Assembly: GCA_032173965.1 (NCBI GenBank)
Contig: CM063283.1
Location: 113,469,108-113,533,107 of the forward strand
DNA: 64,000 nt
Direction: 5' to 3'
From: Sitta carolinensis
Taxonomy: Eukaryota; Chordata; Aves; Passeriformes; Sittidae
A model generated the notes under the pieces. The model was not told the DNA's origin. It searched no databases and saw nothing but the letters and a program-made list of their open reading frames with translations. Of the stretch, positions 12,585-23,399 are shown one piece after another; position 1 is the first letter of the stretch; every line of letters starts with the position of its first letter. A program made the translations under genes and the position numbers.

Positions 12585-12610
12585 TAAGAGGAATTAATTT
12601 ATTCCTCTTA
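12585..12610. repeat. 10-bp inverted repeat in the LTR
   Basis: TAAGAGGAAT, a six-base loop TAATTT, then ATTCCTCTTA form perfect 10-bp arms. The sister LTR at 57 kb lacks this exact hairpin (its corresponding part reads 'aaattaaagggagg' on the element's sense strand), so it is copy-specific. Confidence 0.8.
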
Positions 12611-12750
12611 AAAAACTAAGAGGAAGAGTTATACATTAGAGGGGAATCTTAGGTGTGACGTGTTCTGGGCAGTCTGTGCCTCTCAAGTACCTCAGCCACA
12701 GGGGAAAGAGAGACGGAAATGGGGCTGGGAAATTGGGATAAAAAGGAGGA

Positions 12751-12780
12751 AATAATAATAATAATAACAATTATTATTAT

Positions 12781-12837
<57 letters not shown>
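12751..12837. repeat. AAT/ATT microsatellite within the LTR
   Basis: (AAT)n with one switch to (ATT)n at about 12769-12781. The sister LTR has only about three such triplets at the matching place (57226-57236), so this is a lineage- or copy-specific expansion. The poly-Ile and poly-Tyr translations here are artefacts. Confidence 0.95.
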
Positions 12838-13022
12838 TTGGATAAAAAAGAGGCTGTGTCCTCCAAAACTTGGAGACAGACACAGGCAATGCCCCATGGC
12901 CTCTCCCTTTATTCCAATAAAGTCAAAGGACTCCTCTGTCTCCTCTTTGGACATGATCCTCTGCTGTTTGTGGATTAATTTTCCTGACACTCCTGAGCCT
13001 CCTTTTCTCCAGGCTGAGCTGC

Positions 13023-14751
13023 TGAGTACAGAAATGCAAATTCTGATATTTCTTCCTGCAGGGAACAGCCCCACTCACCTCCTGTGGCACAAAGTCCCCC
13101 TCAATGGGGCTCTGTCGTGAGGAGTCCAAGATTTTGGCTCCCTAAAATCAGCAGCAGCAGCAACAAGAAGGAGAAGTGAGGGTAAAGCTGTAAATTTCAA
13201 ATCCACCACATCCTGTAGATCAGAGACCTTCAGATTCAGAGAACAGCAAATAAATCAGATTTAAATCACGATGTACAATCCAAACACTGAGAAAGCTGTA
13301 TTTACTTGTTCATCTACCAAGGAAGGGGCCAGAGGGGACACAGGGTGACATAAACCCCTGGGGGATGGTGTGTGGATTTCTGAATTTCTCTGATCTAGCT
13401 TAGAAGCTCCCAGGACTTGCAAAATTGTAGTTTTTTATACCTATAACATCTGAAATAAAGAATGTGCTGCATTGTGGCAGGCAGAATGTAAAAAGGACTG
13501 AAAATTGAAATAATAAAGGATGTGCTGAAGAACTCATTGAAGGATCTTAAAGCAAGACAGATTTTATTCACCAAAAACATGCTGTGGGGTGTTTCTCTTT
13601 TCCATCAAGGTAAAGTTAATTACAAAGTTCTGGGGTTAAGTATTCTCTGTACGTTTTCTGGAGTGTGAAGTGATAAATCCAGAAGTTGTTGTCTACTGTT
13701 AATTATGTGTTTGAGCATGCCAAAGTAATTTTCTGGGCCTGTTTAGTAATATGTCAATAATTTCTGTCTCCTTGAATCTAAAATTCCCCTAAAATCACAA
13801 AAGAAGTCATTTTGGAAATGAGGTGACTTTGTGGAAAAGGGGAAATAAAGGAAAAAAAAACAAAAACAACCAAAAAAACCCTCAAAAACCAACCAAAGGA
13901 ACCATTCCTAAGTAGAAAATTTGAAATTATCCAGAGGTACTAGTGGTCTCATTCGTGTTTGATAATGAAAAATTTGTCTTTCAGAGACCTGAGCAGTGGG
14001 AAACAAAGGGAAATTACCCTGTGACAGCTTCTTTTGTGGACAAAGAATTGGTAGCTCCTAATGGGCAGGTGTCCCTGTTAGAATAAAACATTAATTAATG
14101 TCCTGGCTGGCAGGCTCAGCTGGGGAAAACATGGCTAAATGAGCATGGAAACTGGAGTGCCTTCTGGGCTGGTAATTGCATGTCCCCACATTTACTGTAA
14201 TTTGGGAGGTGATTTTCCAATTGGATCCAAATCACCGAAAGGCTCTGGTTGTTGTTGGGACAACACACTGGGATAATGATTCTATTAAAACACTCAGGGC
14301 CTGATTTCTAAAGAAATCAGCACCATTATTGGGATCAGGGAACTTTTGGTAGCTTGGAAAATTTGGACTCATCATCATTTTAGTGTAAAAACTGCCAAGA
14401 AGGAATTATGTGAAAGCCACGAAGTGGTGGTGACTGTGGCACGATGAAGAGCAACACCAAATTTCAAATGAACAATTTTGATAAAAACTAGAATACAGGC
14501 AAATGTGAGAAGGGAAAAGTTTTGTTTCCTTTCATTTTACATGAAGGAAATAAAGAAAAAAAAAAAGCAGCAAAATATTATTTTTGGGGGGAGGTACATC
14601 AGCAACTTTGTTCAGAAGTAGAGACAAAAAACAAATTAAAAATTGAATTATAAGGTCTCTAGATAGGATGAAGATGAATTTTTCACCAGAACAGATTGTC
14701 AGCAAGAATGGAAGCATATAGAAAGGGCAGGTGGGATTAAACCAGATCCTC
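13023..14751. other. Unique AT-rich sequence, no gene seen
   Basis: 1.7 kb of complex sequence with an A/C-rich run near 13850-13890. No recognisable exon, RNA gene or transposon. Confidence 0.55.
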
Positions 14752-15120
14752 AGAAGGGTTGGATGAAACCTTTCAAGGCTGCAATTCTGAAATGCCACGG
14801 GCAGGGCCCCCTGCCCCTGCCCCAGGCTGCTCCAGCCCCTGTGCCAGCCTGGCCTGGGCACTGCCAGGGATCCAGGGGCAGCCACAGCTGCTCTGGCAAT
14901 TCCAGCCCCTCCAGGAACAATTCCTGCCCCCAATCCCAGCCAATCCCACTCTGCAGCCATTCCCTGGTGCTGTGCCTGCAGCCCTTGGCAATTGTCTCTC
15001 TCCAGGGTTCCTGCAAGGCCACCCTGAGCTCAGCCCAAAGCTTCTCCTGTGCAGCTGAACAATCCCAGCTGTGCCAGCCTTTCCTCCCAGCACAGCTGCT
15101 CCAGCCTCTGCCCATCCTGG
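14752..15120 (-). mobile_element. CR1: CR1 LINE fragment, antisense, shared-core subfamily
   Basis: Antisense CR1 from a degraded 3' end ('agaagggttggatgaaacct') through 'ctctggcaattccagcccct' and 'tctctctccagggttcctgc' to 'cagcacagctgctccagcct'. Its central part of about 150 bp is essentially identical to the copies at 17.3, 33.2, 48.6 and 61.6 kb. The open frames on both strands (about 100-155 codons) recur in every copy because the DNA does. They are not genes: the region is the CR1 3' noncoding part. Confidence 0.9.
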
Positions 15121-17209
15121 TGTTGCTCATCTTATTCTTCCAATACTTTTGCTGTGAAAACTTTTGTAGCCACGTGTCACGCCAGCATCGAATTAATAAA
15201 TTCATAGCGATCGATTTAACAAAGTGAAAATCGTCCTGTTCTGAGGAATTGCATCATCAGCCTTGATTTCAGAGGGTGGACAGAAAAATAAAGACATCTT
15301 ATTACTAATAAAGTCAGAAAAGGAGATTTCTCTTCAGTAGAATGCAAACCAAGGTTGTCACTTTAATTTGGGGCTTTTCAAACACCGGAGAAGAGCCTGG
15401 AAGGAATTTGGAGCTTTAAGCCCTGGCTCTGCACTGAGGCATCTCTGTCTAGACTGAGCCTTGCCAAGCTCTGGCCACATCCAGCAGAGCCCCATGAAGA
15501 TGGATAACAGGTCTGCCTGCACATAATTTCACAGTCAGAGTTTACCTGCCCTGTGTTGGATCACATTCTCCAGGTCCTGCAGCTGAAATTGTGCTGGAAA
15601 GGTCCAGTAAAAAAAGGGAAAGAGAGGAAAAAATCATCCATAAAGCTGCACATCCAGGCTTTGCAAAAGCCAAACGAGCTGTTCCATGGAATGGTTAGGA
15701 AAGCCTAGAACTGATCTCTTCTAGTACAAATGCCTAGAAGCAGAGCTTTGAAATTTTCAAAACAAACAAGAAGGAATTTCAATTAAAAGGCATCGAGGAA
15801 TGGTAAAATGTCTTACCTAAATCTTGTTCCCGTTTTCAGTGAGTAAAGATTAATTTACCCTTAAATCACATAGAGTTTTCTGAAGTGTTAAACATTTGAA
15901 AATTATGCAGCAGACATTAAAATCAAGTCAAGCTGCAAAACTCTGGAGATTTTTGTGCATCACATCCAGCCTGCAGAGTGGTAGAACGCTTATGTTAATA
16001 GGACAGCACGAGAGCTGTCAGGTGCTTATCTTTTTATTAACCAGGTTTGCACACAACTGAATGAATTCTGGGCATAATCTAGAATTTAGCGTGGAGAAAA
16101 GACAGCATTACAATAGGAAATAAGAAGGATTTTTAAAAATGGAAAAAAAATATAGGTACTTTTTCTGATTACATTTACTCTTGTTTAAAATTTCATGAGC
16201 CAGCTCTCAGGAAATATACTTGTAATTCTGATTAATACTGAGCTTCCTCATAATTTTAAAATGCAGGAGACAATGGAGCTTGGCCATGGGTTTGCATGGC
16301 CAGGTTTTGGTGGCAGGGGAGATGCAGGGGTGGCTGCTCTGAGGAGCTGCCAGAAGCTTCCCCCACCTCTGTTTGTGGTCTGCAATGGAATAAAATGCTT
16401 TATCTCCATTTAAGCACATAATTTTTCCCTTTATAACTTTACAGCTATGAATATTTTATCATTATTAACACTTCATAATTGATTAAAAGCAGCAGCAGTG
16501 GCCAGCTCCACAAGCTGACCTTTAATCACTGGCATTATCCATGATTTTGGAGGTGTTTAGCTCAGGAAGGACTCGAGTTAGCACAGTTTGAAACATCTCC
16601 ATTACATTTAGATACAGGGCACTGTATCTAAAGCACATTCTGCACAGTGGAAGTGCCATCAGCTGCACTGCCTGAAGAACACACAGATTTGCTGTGCCCG
16701 ACGTGTAAATCTTTAGTCTGACTCACCCAGAGCTTGTCTGGAAATTCCAGTTCAAATATATCCTTAAAATACATCCCAATCCCCCAGACACGCACAGCAC
16801 AGTACAAACCTGCTGGGGTGAGGAGCTGCAGCAGGAACAGCACCAGGACAAGGCTCCTGCAGAATAATTGACTTGTTGACAGGGATTGTGCCTCCTGAGG
16901 CTCCTTGGGGATCTCCAGGCAGCCTCTCACCGTGCTGAGCTGGCATTCCCTCGCAGGGAACAGCCCTTGGGGCTGCTCTGGATGGTAAATGTGGATCCTG
17001 CCTCTATCCTCAGCTGATGGCAAGCAGGAGGCTCCTGGAGCAGTCACGGCTTGGCCAGCTTGGTCTGAACACCAGGAGAGCCACAGGGCCATGAATTTCA
17101 CCCTGTTCTGCTTTTTTATGAGTGGGCATCTCACATTTCTCTGTTGTTTACAGTACAATTCATCCACATCCATGATATAATAAATTATATACACTGTATG
17201 TCAGCACTC
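15121..17209. other. Unique sequence, one ORF of note
   Basis: Mostly AT-rich complex sequence. A 188-codon minus-strand open frame (16628-17194) is described separately. Around 16265-16400 a short GC-richer patch holds 'ggccaggttttggtggcagg', which is not clearly CR1. Confidence 0.5.
16628..17194 (-). other. 188-codon open frame, unsupported as a gene
   Basis: It lies in non-repetitive sequence and contains a strongly hydrophobic stretch (SLVLVLFLLQLLTPAG, about residues 112-127) like a signal peptide or membrane helix. On the minus strand this stretch is preceded by 'caattattctgcag' (acceptor-like) and followed by 'ccagcag' then 'gtttgt' (donor-like), which would frame a 47-bp exon. No family is recognised, and the rest of the frame has no repeated or domain-like pattern. 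An open frame of this size can arise by chance in a 64-kb window. Confidence 0.12.
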
Positions 17210-17690
17210 AGTTGAGCCCCACCTGCAGAGCTGGGTGCAGAACTGGGATCCAGCCCAGGAGGAGCTGGAGCTGCTGGGGAGAGCCCAGAGCAGGGAGCAG
17301 GAGGAGCAGAGGCTGGAGCAGCTGTGCTGGGAGGAAAGGCTGGCACAGCTGGGATTGTTCAGCTGCACAGGAGAAGCTTTGGGCTGAGCTCAGGGTGGCC
17401 TTGCAGGAACCCTGGAGAGAGACAATTGCCAAGGGCTGCAGGCACAGCACCAGGGAATGGCTGCAGAGTGACAGAGAGTGGGTTTAGATTGGACATTAGG
17501 AAGAAATTCTCTGTGAGGGCGGGCAGGCATGGGGTGCCCAGAGAAGTTTTGGCTGCTCCAGGTTGGACACTGGGCTTGGAGCAGCCTGGCACAGTGGGAG
17601 GGGTCCCTGCCAGGGCAGGGGTGGGATGAGATGAGCTTTAAGGCCCCTTCCAAACCAACCCAACCCGTTCTGTGACTCTGAGACGATTTC
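17210..17690 (+). mobile_element. CR1: CR1 LINE fragment, shared-core subfamily, mosaic
   Basis: Starts in 'gagccccacctgcagagctg', runs through the shared core, then after 'ggaatggctgcagagt' continues with the older-type CR1 sequence 'gggtttagattggacattag', 'gaagaaattctctgtgaggg'. The copies at 14.8, 33, 48.5 and 61.4 kb have a shorter derived segment at this point. It ends 'cccttccaaaccaacccaac' and 'ccgttctgtgactctgagac', a degraded octamer tail. Confidence 0.93.
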
Positions 17691-20600
17691 TTGCACACAT
17701 TAATTGCTAAAATATCTCCCCAGCCTGGCTGAGGAGGTGCTGCTGTACCAGAGCCGTGGGGTTCAGGCAGTTCAGCCCCTGCCCCGAGGCTGTCTGGGGA
17801 GGAGAATCCCACGTGTGGCCCCGGGGCAGAGCTGGAGGATGCTCCCTGGAGCATCACGCTCCTTCCACACCTGCTCCTCTGGGAGCGTGGGAGTGCAAAG
17901 AGAGGCAGGGGAGAGGTGAGGGATAAAGTTAGACGGAGAGAAAAGGAAAGGGAGACTGCTTTAGGAAAGGTGATGGGCTGGGTAAGACGAGAGAGGAGGG
18001 AGTGAAGAGGCTGCAGGTGGGGAGAGGAGAACGGAGGTGAGGGGTGGGAGCAAACCTTTGGCAGGGCACAAGGGGCACAATAACTCCGGGATTTCGGAGA
18101 GAGGTGGCCTCACCCCCCCTGTCTGACCCATTTAGCTCATATTAATCACATTTAATCAGCTCAACCCCATCCTTAATGAGCTGAGCACTTCCCCCAGTGA
18201 TTCCTTTGCTTGAGACCCCCGGGTGGCTCCTCTGTGGAGGTGCTGGTTTCCTCTGTTGGTGCTACAGGAAACCCAAAAATCCTGCTTAGACCCTGCCTCC
18301 AGACCTTCACTGGGCTGAACTTAGGGACAAGAACCCCGAGGCTATGTCCAAATATCCACACTTGCACTGCTTCTGCTGCAGATCCTTTTATTGCCTTCAT
18401 TAGCTCTGAAAAGTTAATGGTGAAGGTAAACCAAGAGCTGCTTTACCTCAGCATTTCTCTTTTTTATTACTTTTTCAGTTTGGCCCAAAAAGATCTGTGC
18501 AAGCAACCAAAAATTTGATTTTCTCTCAGGGAGTAGTAAATGGGAGGTATTTTCAGGTTTTTTTCAGTAGGTTTTTCAGTAGTTTTTTTCATTATTAACA
18601 TTTTTGCATTCATCTGACACATTACTTGTTCTTTTCCAACATCTCATGGCTTTTGAAGATTTTTTTTTTTTTTTGGAGATAGATTTAACAACAAAAGGCT
18701 GCTAAAATTGGAAACTGTGTGAGACACTTTGGTATTATTCAATCAGAGCCAAACCTGACACTGCAGACAGTTCTTATTTAAGAAGTTTCATTGAGGGAAC
18801 ATGATCACAGCACAAAACAAAGAAAAATGTCAGTTCCCCTTGTTCTGTGTTCATCATTTAAGTCTCACAAGGTACCCGAGGAAATAGGTTCAGGTTTGAG
18901 ATGTTTGATCTGCTCTGTGCAGTTATGAGTTATTTTTATAATGCATCAATGCAAGTAATAAACAAAACTTCTTTTATTAGATCGTTATTCTCTTTAATAG
19001 TTTAAATAATGGTTTCTAGATTAGTTCAGGCTATGCTTCTACTTGCATCTTTCATCCTCAGTCGGAAATTGAAATCTGGAATTTAATGCTACAAGAATAC
19101 AAGAAACCAGTTGAGATTTTCCCTTTGGGGGGCACAGAAGCAGTGAGCCCATAAAAACCCCTACATATGCATTATTAACAGCTGAAAAGATTGGATAAGC
19201 ATTTTTAAGTCCCTTTTCAACAGAGAATCTCCTCTTTTGGGTTTCTACCAACTCTTTTTATAAAACAGAGTAGCTACTGTTATCTCAACGTAACTCACAT
19301 TTCTCCCATTACAATTCAGAATATATTCATGATTTTGTGCCCTAAAAAGAAAAAAAAAGCAGTTCCTTAAGACTTTGATCCAAAGGTCTCTGCCCTGGTG
19401 AGAACATTTCCACTGAAAATAGAGCTTTTCCCCATGCATTAACTGCACACAGCCACCCCACCTGCAGCCTGCAGATTCCCATGGCAGAGCACACACGAGA
19501 TTATCCACTCTGCCTTGAAGACCTTTTGCTGAGATGTAATTTATGCTGGTTTGTCCAAGCCTAAGTAAAAAGCTTTCCAGCCTCCTCAGCGTAGCATCCC
19601 TGCCTCACTTTGTTGCCAGGATATTCTCCCCGATTTCCAGGGTGAACTCACACTTGCTTAATTTCCCAGTGCAGGCAGGAAGTGCTGGGTGTAAGACTGA
19701 AATCCTCCACTGCAATTACCTGCATCCATAATTTGTCAGAACACCCAAGCTGAGCTTCTCAAAAGCAGGCAGAGCACGCAGCTTGTTGGCTGGAAAACAC
19801 AGGAGTGGAAACTCTCGTGGTGTTCAGTCAGCCCCACTCATTGTCTTGCAAAAGATGTATTTTTACTGGAATCCGAGGGGATCCAATAAATCTTTTGACT
19901 CTCTGTGGGATCTTTGTAGTGGGAGAGGAAAATTCAGCTGTTAGAGTACACCCTCTAGAACAAAGTAACTAAGAAAATACAGCTGCCTTTAATCGTGTAA
20001 TCACACCACAACATTGTTTTGCTCCCACTTTGGTCCTGTAGATACCCAAATTTATTTGTTTTATTAACATAAGCCATAATTGTTGCTGAAACAATCTGCA
20101 TCTCCTGCCACTGTCACCACTGTAAGTTAAGGATACTCAAATTCCTGCAGCTCTGAGGTTGCCAAAGGCAGGATTTTTAAAAAAGTTTTCAGTTTCATGT
20201 TCTCTGCAATAGAATTTCATAGTCTAAAATTGTGAAGTTCTTCAGGTTAAGTGAAACTGAAAACCTGAGACTTGCTACAGCTTAGATCTTACTTCAAATG
20301 TCAAAACCACAAAGTCTCTCTCTCATTCTTTTTTTTTTTTCCATTGATATGAATATTCTCTCTCCTGCAAATGCTCTTTTTTTTTTTTTCCTCCTTATCT
20401 TGTTGAAATTACATTTTATTTATTTATGGCCTGGTAGATACAAGAGCATTAAAAATTCTTCCTGTTTGCTGCACAGCAGATAGTAACATTTATCTGCTGA
20501 TTCTGCTCCTAGAAGGATTTCCTACACTCAGAACCATCTCACACCATCCCCACTGTTTAATATGTGAATATTTGTTCCTCCTGCTTTGAGAATGACATTG

Positions 20601-22189
20601 CATTTGCAATGGGTTTAACCCACAATTCTGTGAGCTTTATCCCCTGAGTCTGAGAGGACCTGACAAGCTCCTCTAGAACTGCTGCTTGATTCTCTGCCTG
20701 GAAAAAAACAGAGATTTTTCCATCCATATTTCACAGACCAAGTGTGAACGATGAGTAAGTTCACCACAAAATTATGAGAAATGTAAAAAAAAAAACAAAC
20801 CCTCGATTCTAGAACCCAAGGAAATAAATTCAGTTCCTCCTGCTGCTAATGCAAATTTCCTCCGTGTAAGACATCTCAGAGCTCCTGAGAGTGTTTTATG
20901 AGGTCTGAACACATTAATGAGCCCAACTCACCCCTGCTGCTCCATAACCCTGGTGAACCCAGCTCAGGCACTCCCTCCTTGAACTCTGCTCACTCCAGCT
21001 ATTCAAATATTGTATTTTAAGCTCATTCCAGCTGCTGCAAATTGAAATCACCTCTTGTGCCAAGCACAGGATATTCCTATAAAATACATTCTGAGCCATT
21101 CTAGCGCTGGGATCACTGCAAGGGAGTGCAGATTAGTGCTCAGCTCTGAAGTTGAGGATGGAGCCAATTTGCTGCACATCACACAGTGCTGGGTCCTGCA
21201 CAAAGTTCTCTTTGTAGGCCCTGCCCCAACACTTAATTATGGAAAACCAGGAAAAAAAAAGGCAGTAGGGACCAACCTCCTTTCTTGGGACAGGCCAGAC
21301 AGAAAAGGGAAAATAAACAGGGTATGCATTATTTCTTATTTTGGGACAGGGAGGCAGAAAAGCCACTCCCACAGGCCTAGGCAGGCCTTGCTTAGAGTTT
21401 GAATTCTAGTAATAGTAAAATAATGCAATAACACAGAGTATCTCATTGTTCAAAGCCCTAAAGATGGGCTATTAAGCTATTTTTTCCCCTTTGTTGGAAA
21501 TGTTTGCAGATAGAAATGGAAGTTCCTACGGCGTTTTTCCAAAGGAAGAGCTCCAGCTCCTTCCAACAATCCCTCTCCACCTAAAATAAGCCCTGCTTTT
21601 GAGAGCTGAGTGTAGGCTATTGCTGGAATGAATAGCACATAATGAGAGCTGCATTTGCCTACACACCATCGCCCCAGAACCTGTGTCTAATTCATTACTG
21701 CAAAGCAGTTGGAGATGTCATGAGGAGGAAAAGACACTCCATAAAATTAAATTCTATTATTCCCACTTAATAATGTTTCGAACATGAAACCATTTTTTGT
21801 GTACTTTGAAAAGTAATTGAAGATATCCCAAGATAGATTGCTCTGAGCTAAAATTTCCAAAGAGGTTCTTCTTTGCTTCTTGCTCATTGAATTTGTACTT
21901 AGTGATTGAGGAGTTACTGCCTTCAAGGATGTGTCAATTGAATTACCAGGGATTTGTTACTTCAAAAGTAAAAAAGCTTCGTAAAATAATGTGTAATGGA
22001 CATAATGGATGTGAGTTCTGATCCACAGCTGATGAAACACTGTTAGAAATTTTAGCCAAAGCTCTGGATTAATTCAGCAGATTTCTGGTGTGTTGGTGAA
22101 CCCCTGCACTTGTGAGCTGACAGAAGTACAAGAGATGGTTTAGCCATGTAGAAAACAAAAATGAAAACCTCCCCTGAAGGCTGAGCAGG
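17691..22189. other. Unique sequence, no gene seen
   Basis: 4.5 kb of complex, mainly AT-rich sequence. G/A-rich patch at 17885-18050; mononucleotide runs at 18660-18675, 20329-20341 and 20378-20390. The segment around 21590-21850 is rich in TAAT-type words in otherwise complex sequence. No exon, RNA gene or transposon is recognised. Confidence 0.5.
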
Positions 22190-22620
22190 CTTTCAGAGGG
22201 ACATTGACAGGTGGGAAGAACTGTCTGAAATTCAGCCAGGGCAAAGTCAGGTCCTGCACCTGGGAGAGAACAACCCCAGGCAGCAGCACAGGCTGGGGGT
22301 GACCTGCTGGGGAAGGAGCTGGGGACACGGAGCTGTCCCTGAGCAGCAGAGTGTGCTGGGACAGGGAGGACACTGGGATCCAGGGATTCATCGGGCTGGG
22401 CATTGGCAGCAGGTCAGGGTGATCCTGCCCCTGTGCCCAGCCCTGGAGGCTCCTCTGGGTGCTGTGTGCAGCTCTGGCTGCTCAGCACAGCAGGGACAGG
22501 AGCTCCTGGAGCTGAGGGAGGGCCTGGAGCAGCTCCGTGCCCAGGAGAGGCTGAGGGAGCTGGGGCTGCTCAGCCTGGAGAGGAGCCCAGGGAGAGGGAC
22601 TCAGCCCTGCCTGTGCCTGG
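22190..22620 (+). mobile_element. CR1: CR1 LINE fragment
   Basis: The + strand follows the more upstream part of the CR1 3' half: 'gtcaggtcctgcacctggga', 'gaacaaccccaggcagcagc', 'acaggctgggggtgacctgc', 'gcattggcagcaggtcaggg', 'tgatcctgcccctgtgccca', 'ctgctcagcctggagaggag'. It then gives way abruptly to a decamer minisatellite. The usual downstream CR1 part is missing. Confidence 0.93.
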
Positions 22621-23175
22621 GTGTCCTAGTGTGTCCCAGTCTATCCCAGTCTGTCCCAGTCTATCCCAGTCTATCCCAGTCTATCCCAGTCAGTCCCAGT
22701 CTGTCCCAGTCTATCCCAGTCAGTCCCAGTCTGTCCCAGTCTATCCCAGGCAGTCCCAGTCTATCCCAGTCTATCCCAGTCAGTCCCAGTCTATCCCAGT
22801 CTATCCCAGTCTATCCCAGTCAGTCCCAGTCTGTCCCAGTCTGTCCGAGTCTATCCCAGTCTATCCCAGTCAGTCCCAGTCTGTCCCAGTCTATCCCAGT
22901 CTGTCCCAGTCTGTCCCAGTCAGTCCCAGTCTGTCCCAGTCTATCCCAGTCTATCCCAGTCTGTCCCAGTCTGTCCCAGTCTATCCCAGTCTGTCCAGTC
23001 TATCCCAGTCTATCCAGTCTGTCCCAGTCTATCCCAGTCTGTCCCAGTCTGTCCCAGTCAGTCCCAGTCTGTCCCAGTCTATCCCAGTCTATCCCAGTCT
23101 GTCCCATTCTATCCCATCAGTCCCAGTCTATCCCAGTCTGTCCCAGTCTGTCCAGTTCCCAGTCTGTCCCAGTCT
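22621..23175 (+). repeat. Decamer minisatellite (CTRTCCCAGT)n
   Basis: About 55 tandem decamers of three main types: CTATCCCAGT, CTGTCCCAGT and CAGTCCCAGT. Most of the array keeps strict 10-bp phase from about 22631 to 22990, followed by several 8- or 9-bp slips (22991, 23010-23020, 23103-23120, 23150-23165). Because ten is not a multiple of three, the frame cycles every 30 bp and any open frame stays open. This explains 316- and 357-codon frames rich in Ser, Pro, Val and Gln, which are not genes. Confidence 0.97.
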
Positions 23176-23399
23176 CTGCTCCAGACCCAGCCATGGCCCC
23201 AGAGCCCCGGGCAGGGCTGAGCCCAGCAATTCCCTGCACAGGAGGCACAGCTCCTGCCCTGGGCAGGGACCAGAGAGGGGCTGGGGCTCCTGCCTGGCTC
23301 TTCCAGAGCCCTCTGGACACACTGCTGTGCCCTGTGCTGGAGCAGGGAGGTGACACCAGTGACCCTCTGTGATCCATTCCAGCCTGTGACCCTGTGAAA
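23176..23399 (+). other. GC-rich sequence after the minisatellite, possibly degraded CR1
   Basis: GC-rich with 'gtgatccattccagcctgtg' near its end, reminiscent of a worn CR1 tail. No diagnostic CR1 landmarks, so attribution is tentative. Confidence 0.35.

Larger units (their letters stand above)
12382..12989 (+). mobile_element. Solo LTR of an endogenous retrovirus (copy 1)
   Basis: Homologous to the inverted copy at 57081-57631. Shared blocks include 'agaaacaatgggaaggattc', 'taggtttgctga', 'ttctgggcagtctgtgcctc', 'tcaagtacctcagcca' and the 3' part 'tattccaataaagtcaaagg', which contains the polyadenylation signal AATAAA. It begins TGAGAGGGA and ends CTGACA, the TG...CA ends expected of an LTR. 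It is 608 bp, longer than its sister because of an expanded AAT array. Flanking target duplication is not clear. No gag, pol or env sequence is attached. The class is not assigned. Confidence 0.75.

Noticed and set aside
12649..13120. Poly-Ile, poly-Tyr and poly-Asn frames
   Set aside because: Translation of the AAT/ATT microsatellite in an LTR.
14759..15227. Recurring open frames of 70-190 codons with nearly the same protein at 14.8, 17.3, 33.2, 48.6 and 61.6 kb, suggesting a gene family
   Set aside because: The similarity is at DNA level over the CR1 3' noncoding region, in both orientations and with both strands open. It is a transposon, not a gene family.
22621..23175. CRISPR-like array
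   Set aside because: Units are 10 bp and contiguous without unique spacers, in a vertebrate genome context.
22299..23372. 357- and 316-codon open frames rich in Ser/Pro/Val/Gln
   Set aside because: They are read through a decamer tandem array whose 10-bp period keeps frames open automatically. No domain and no gene context.
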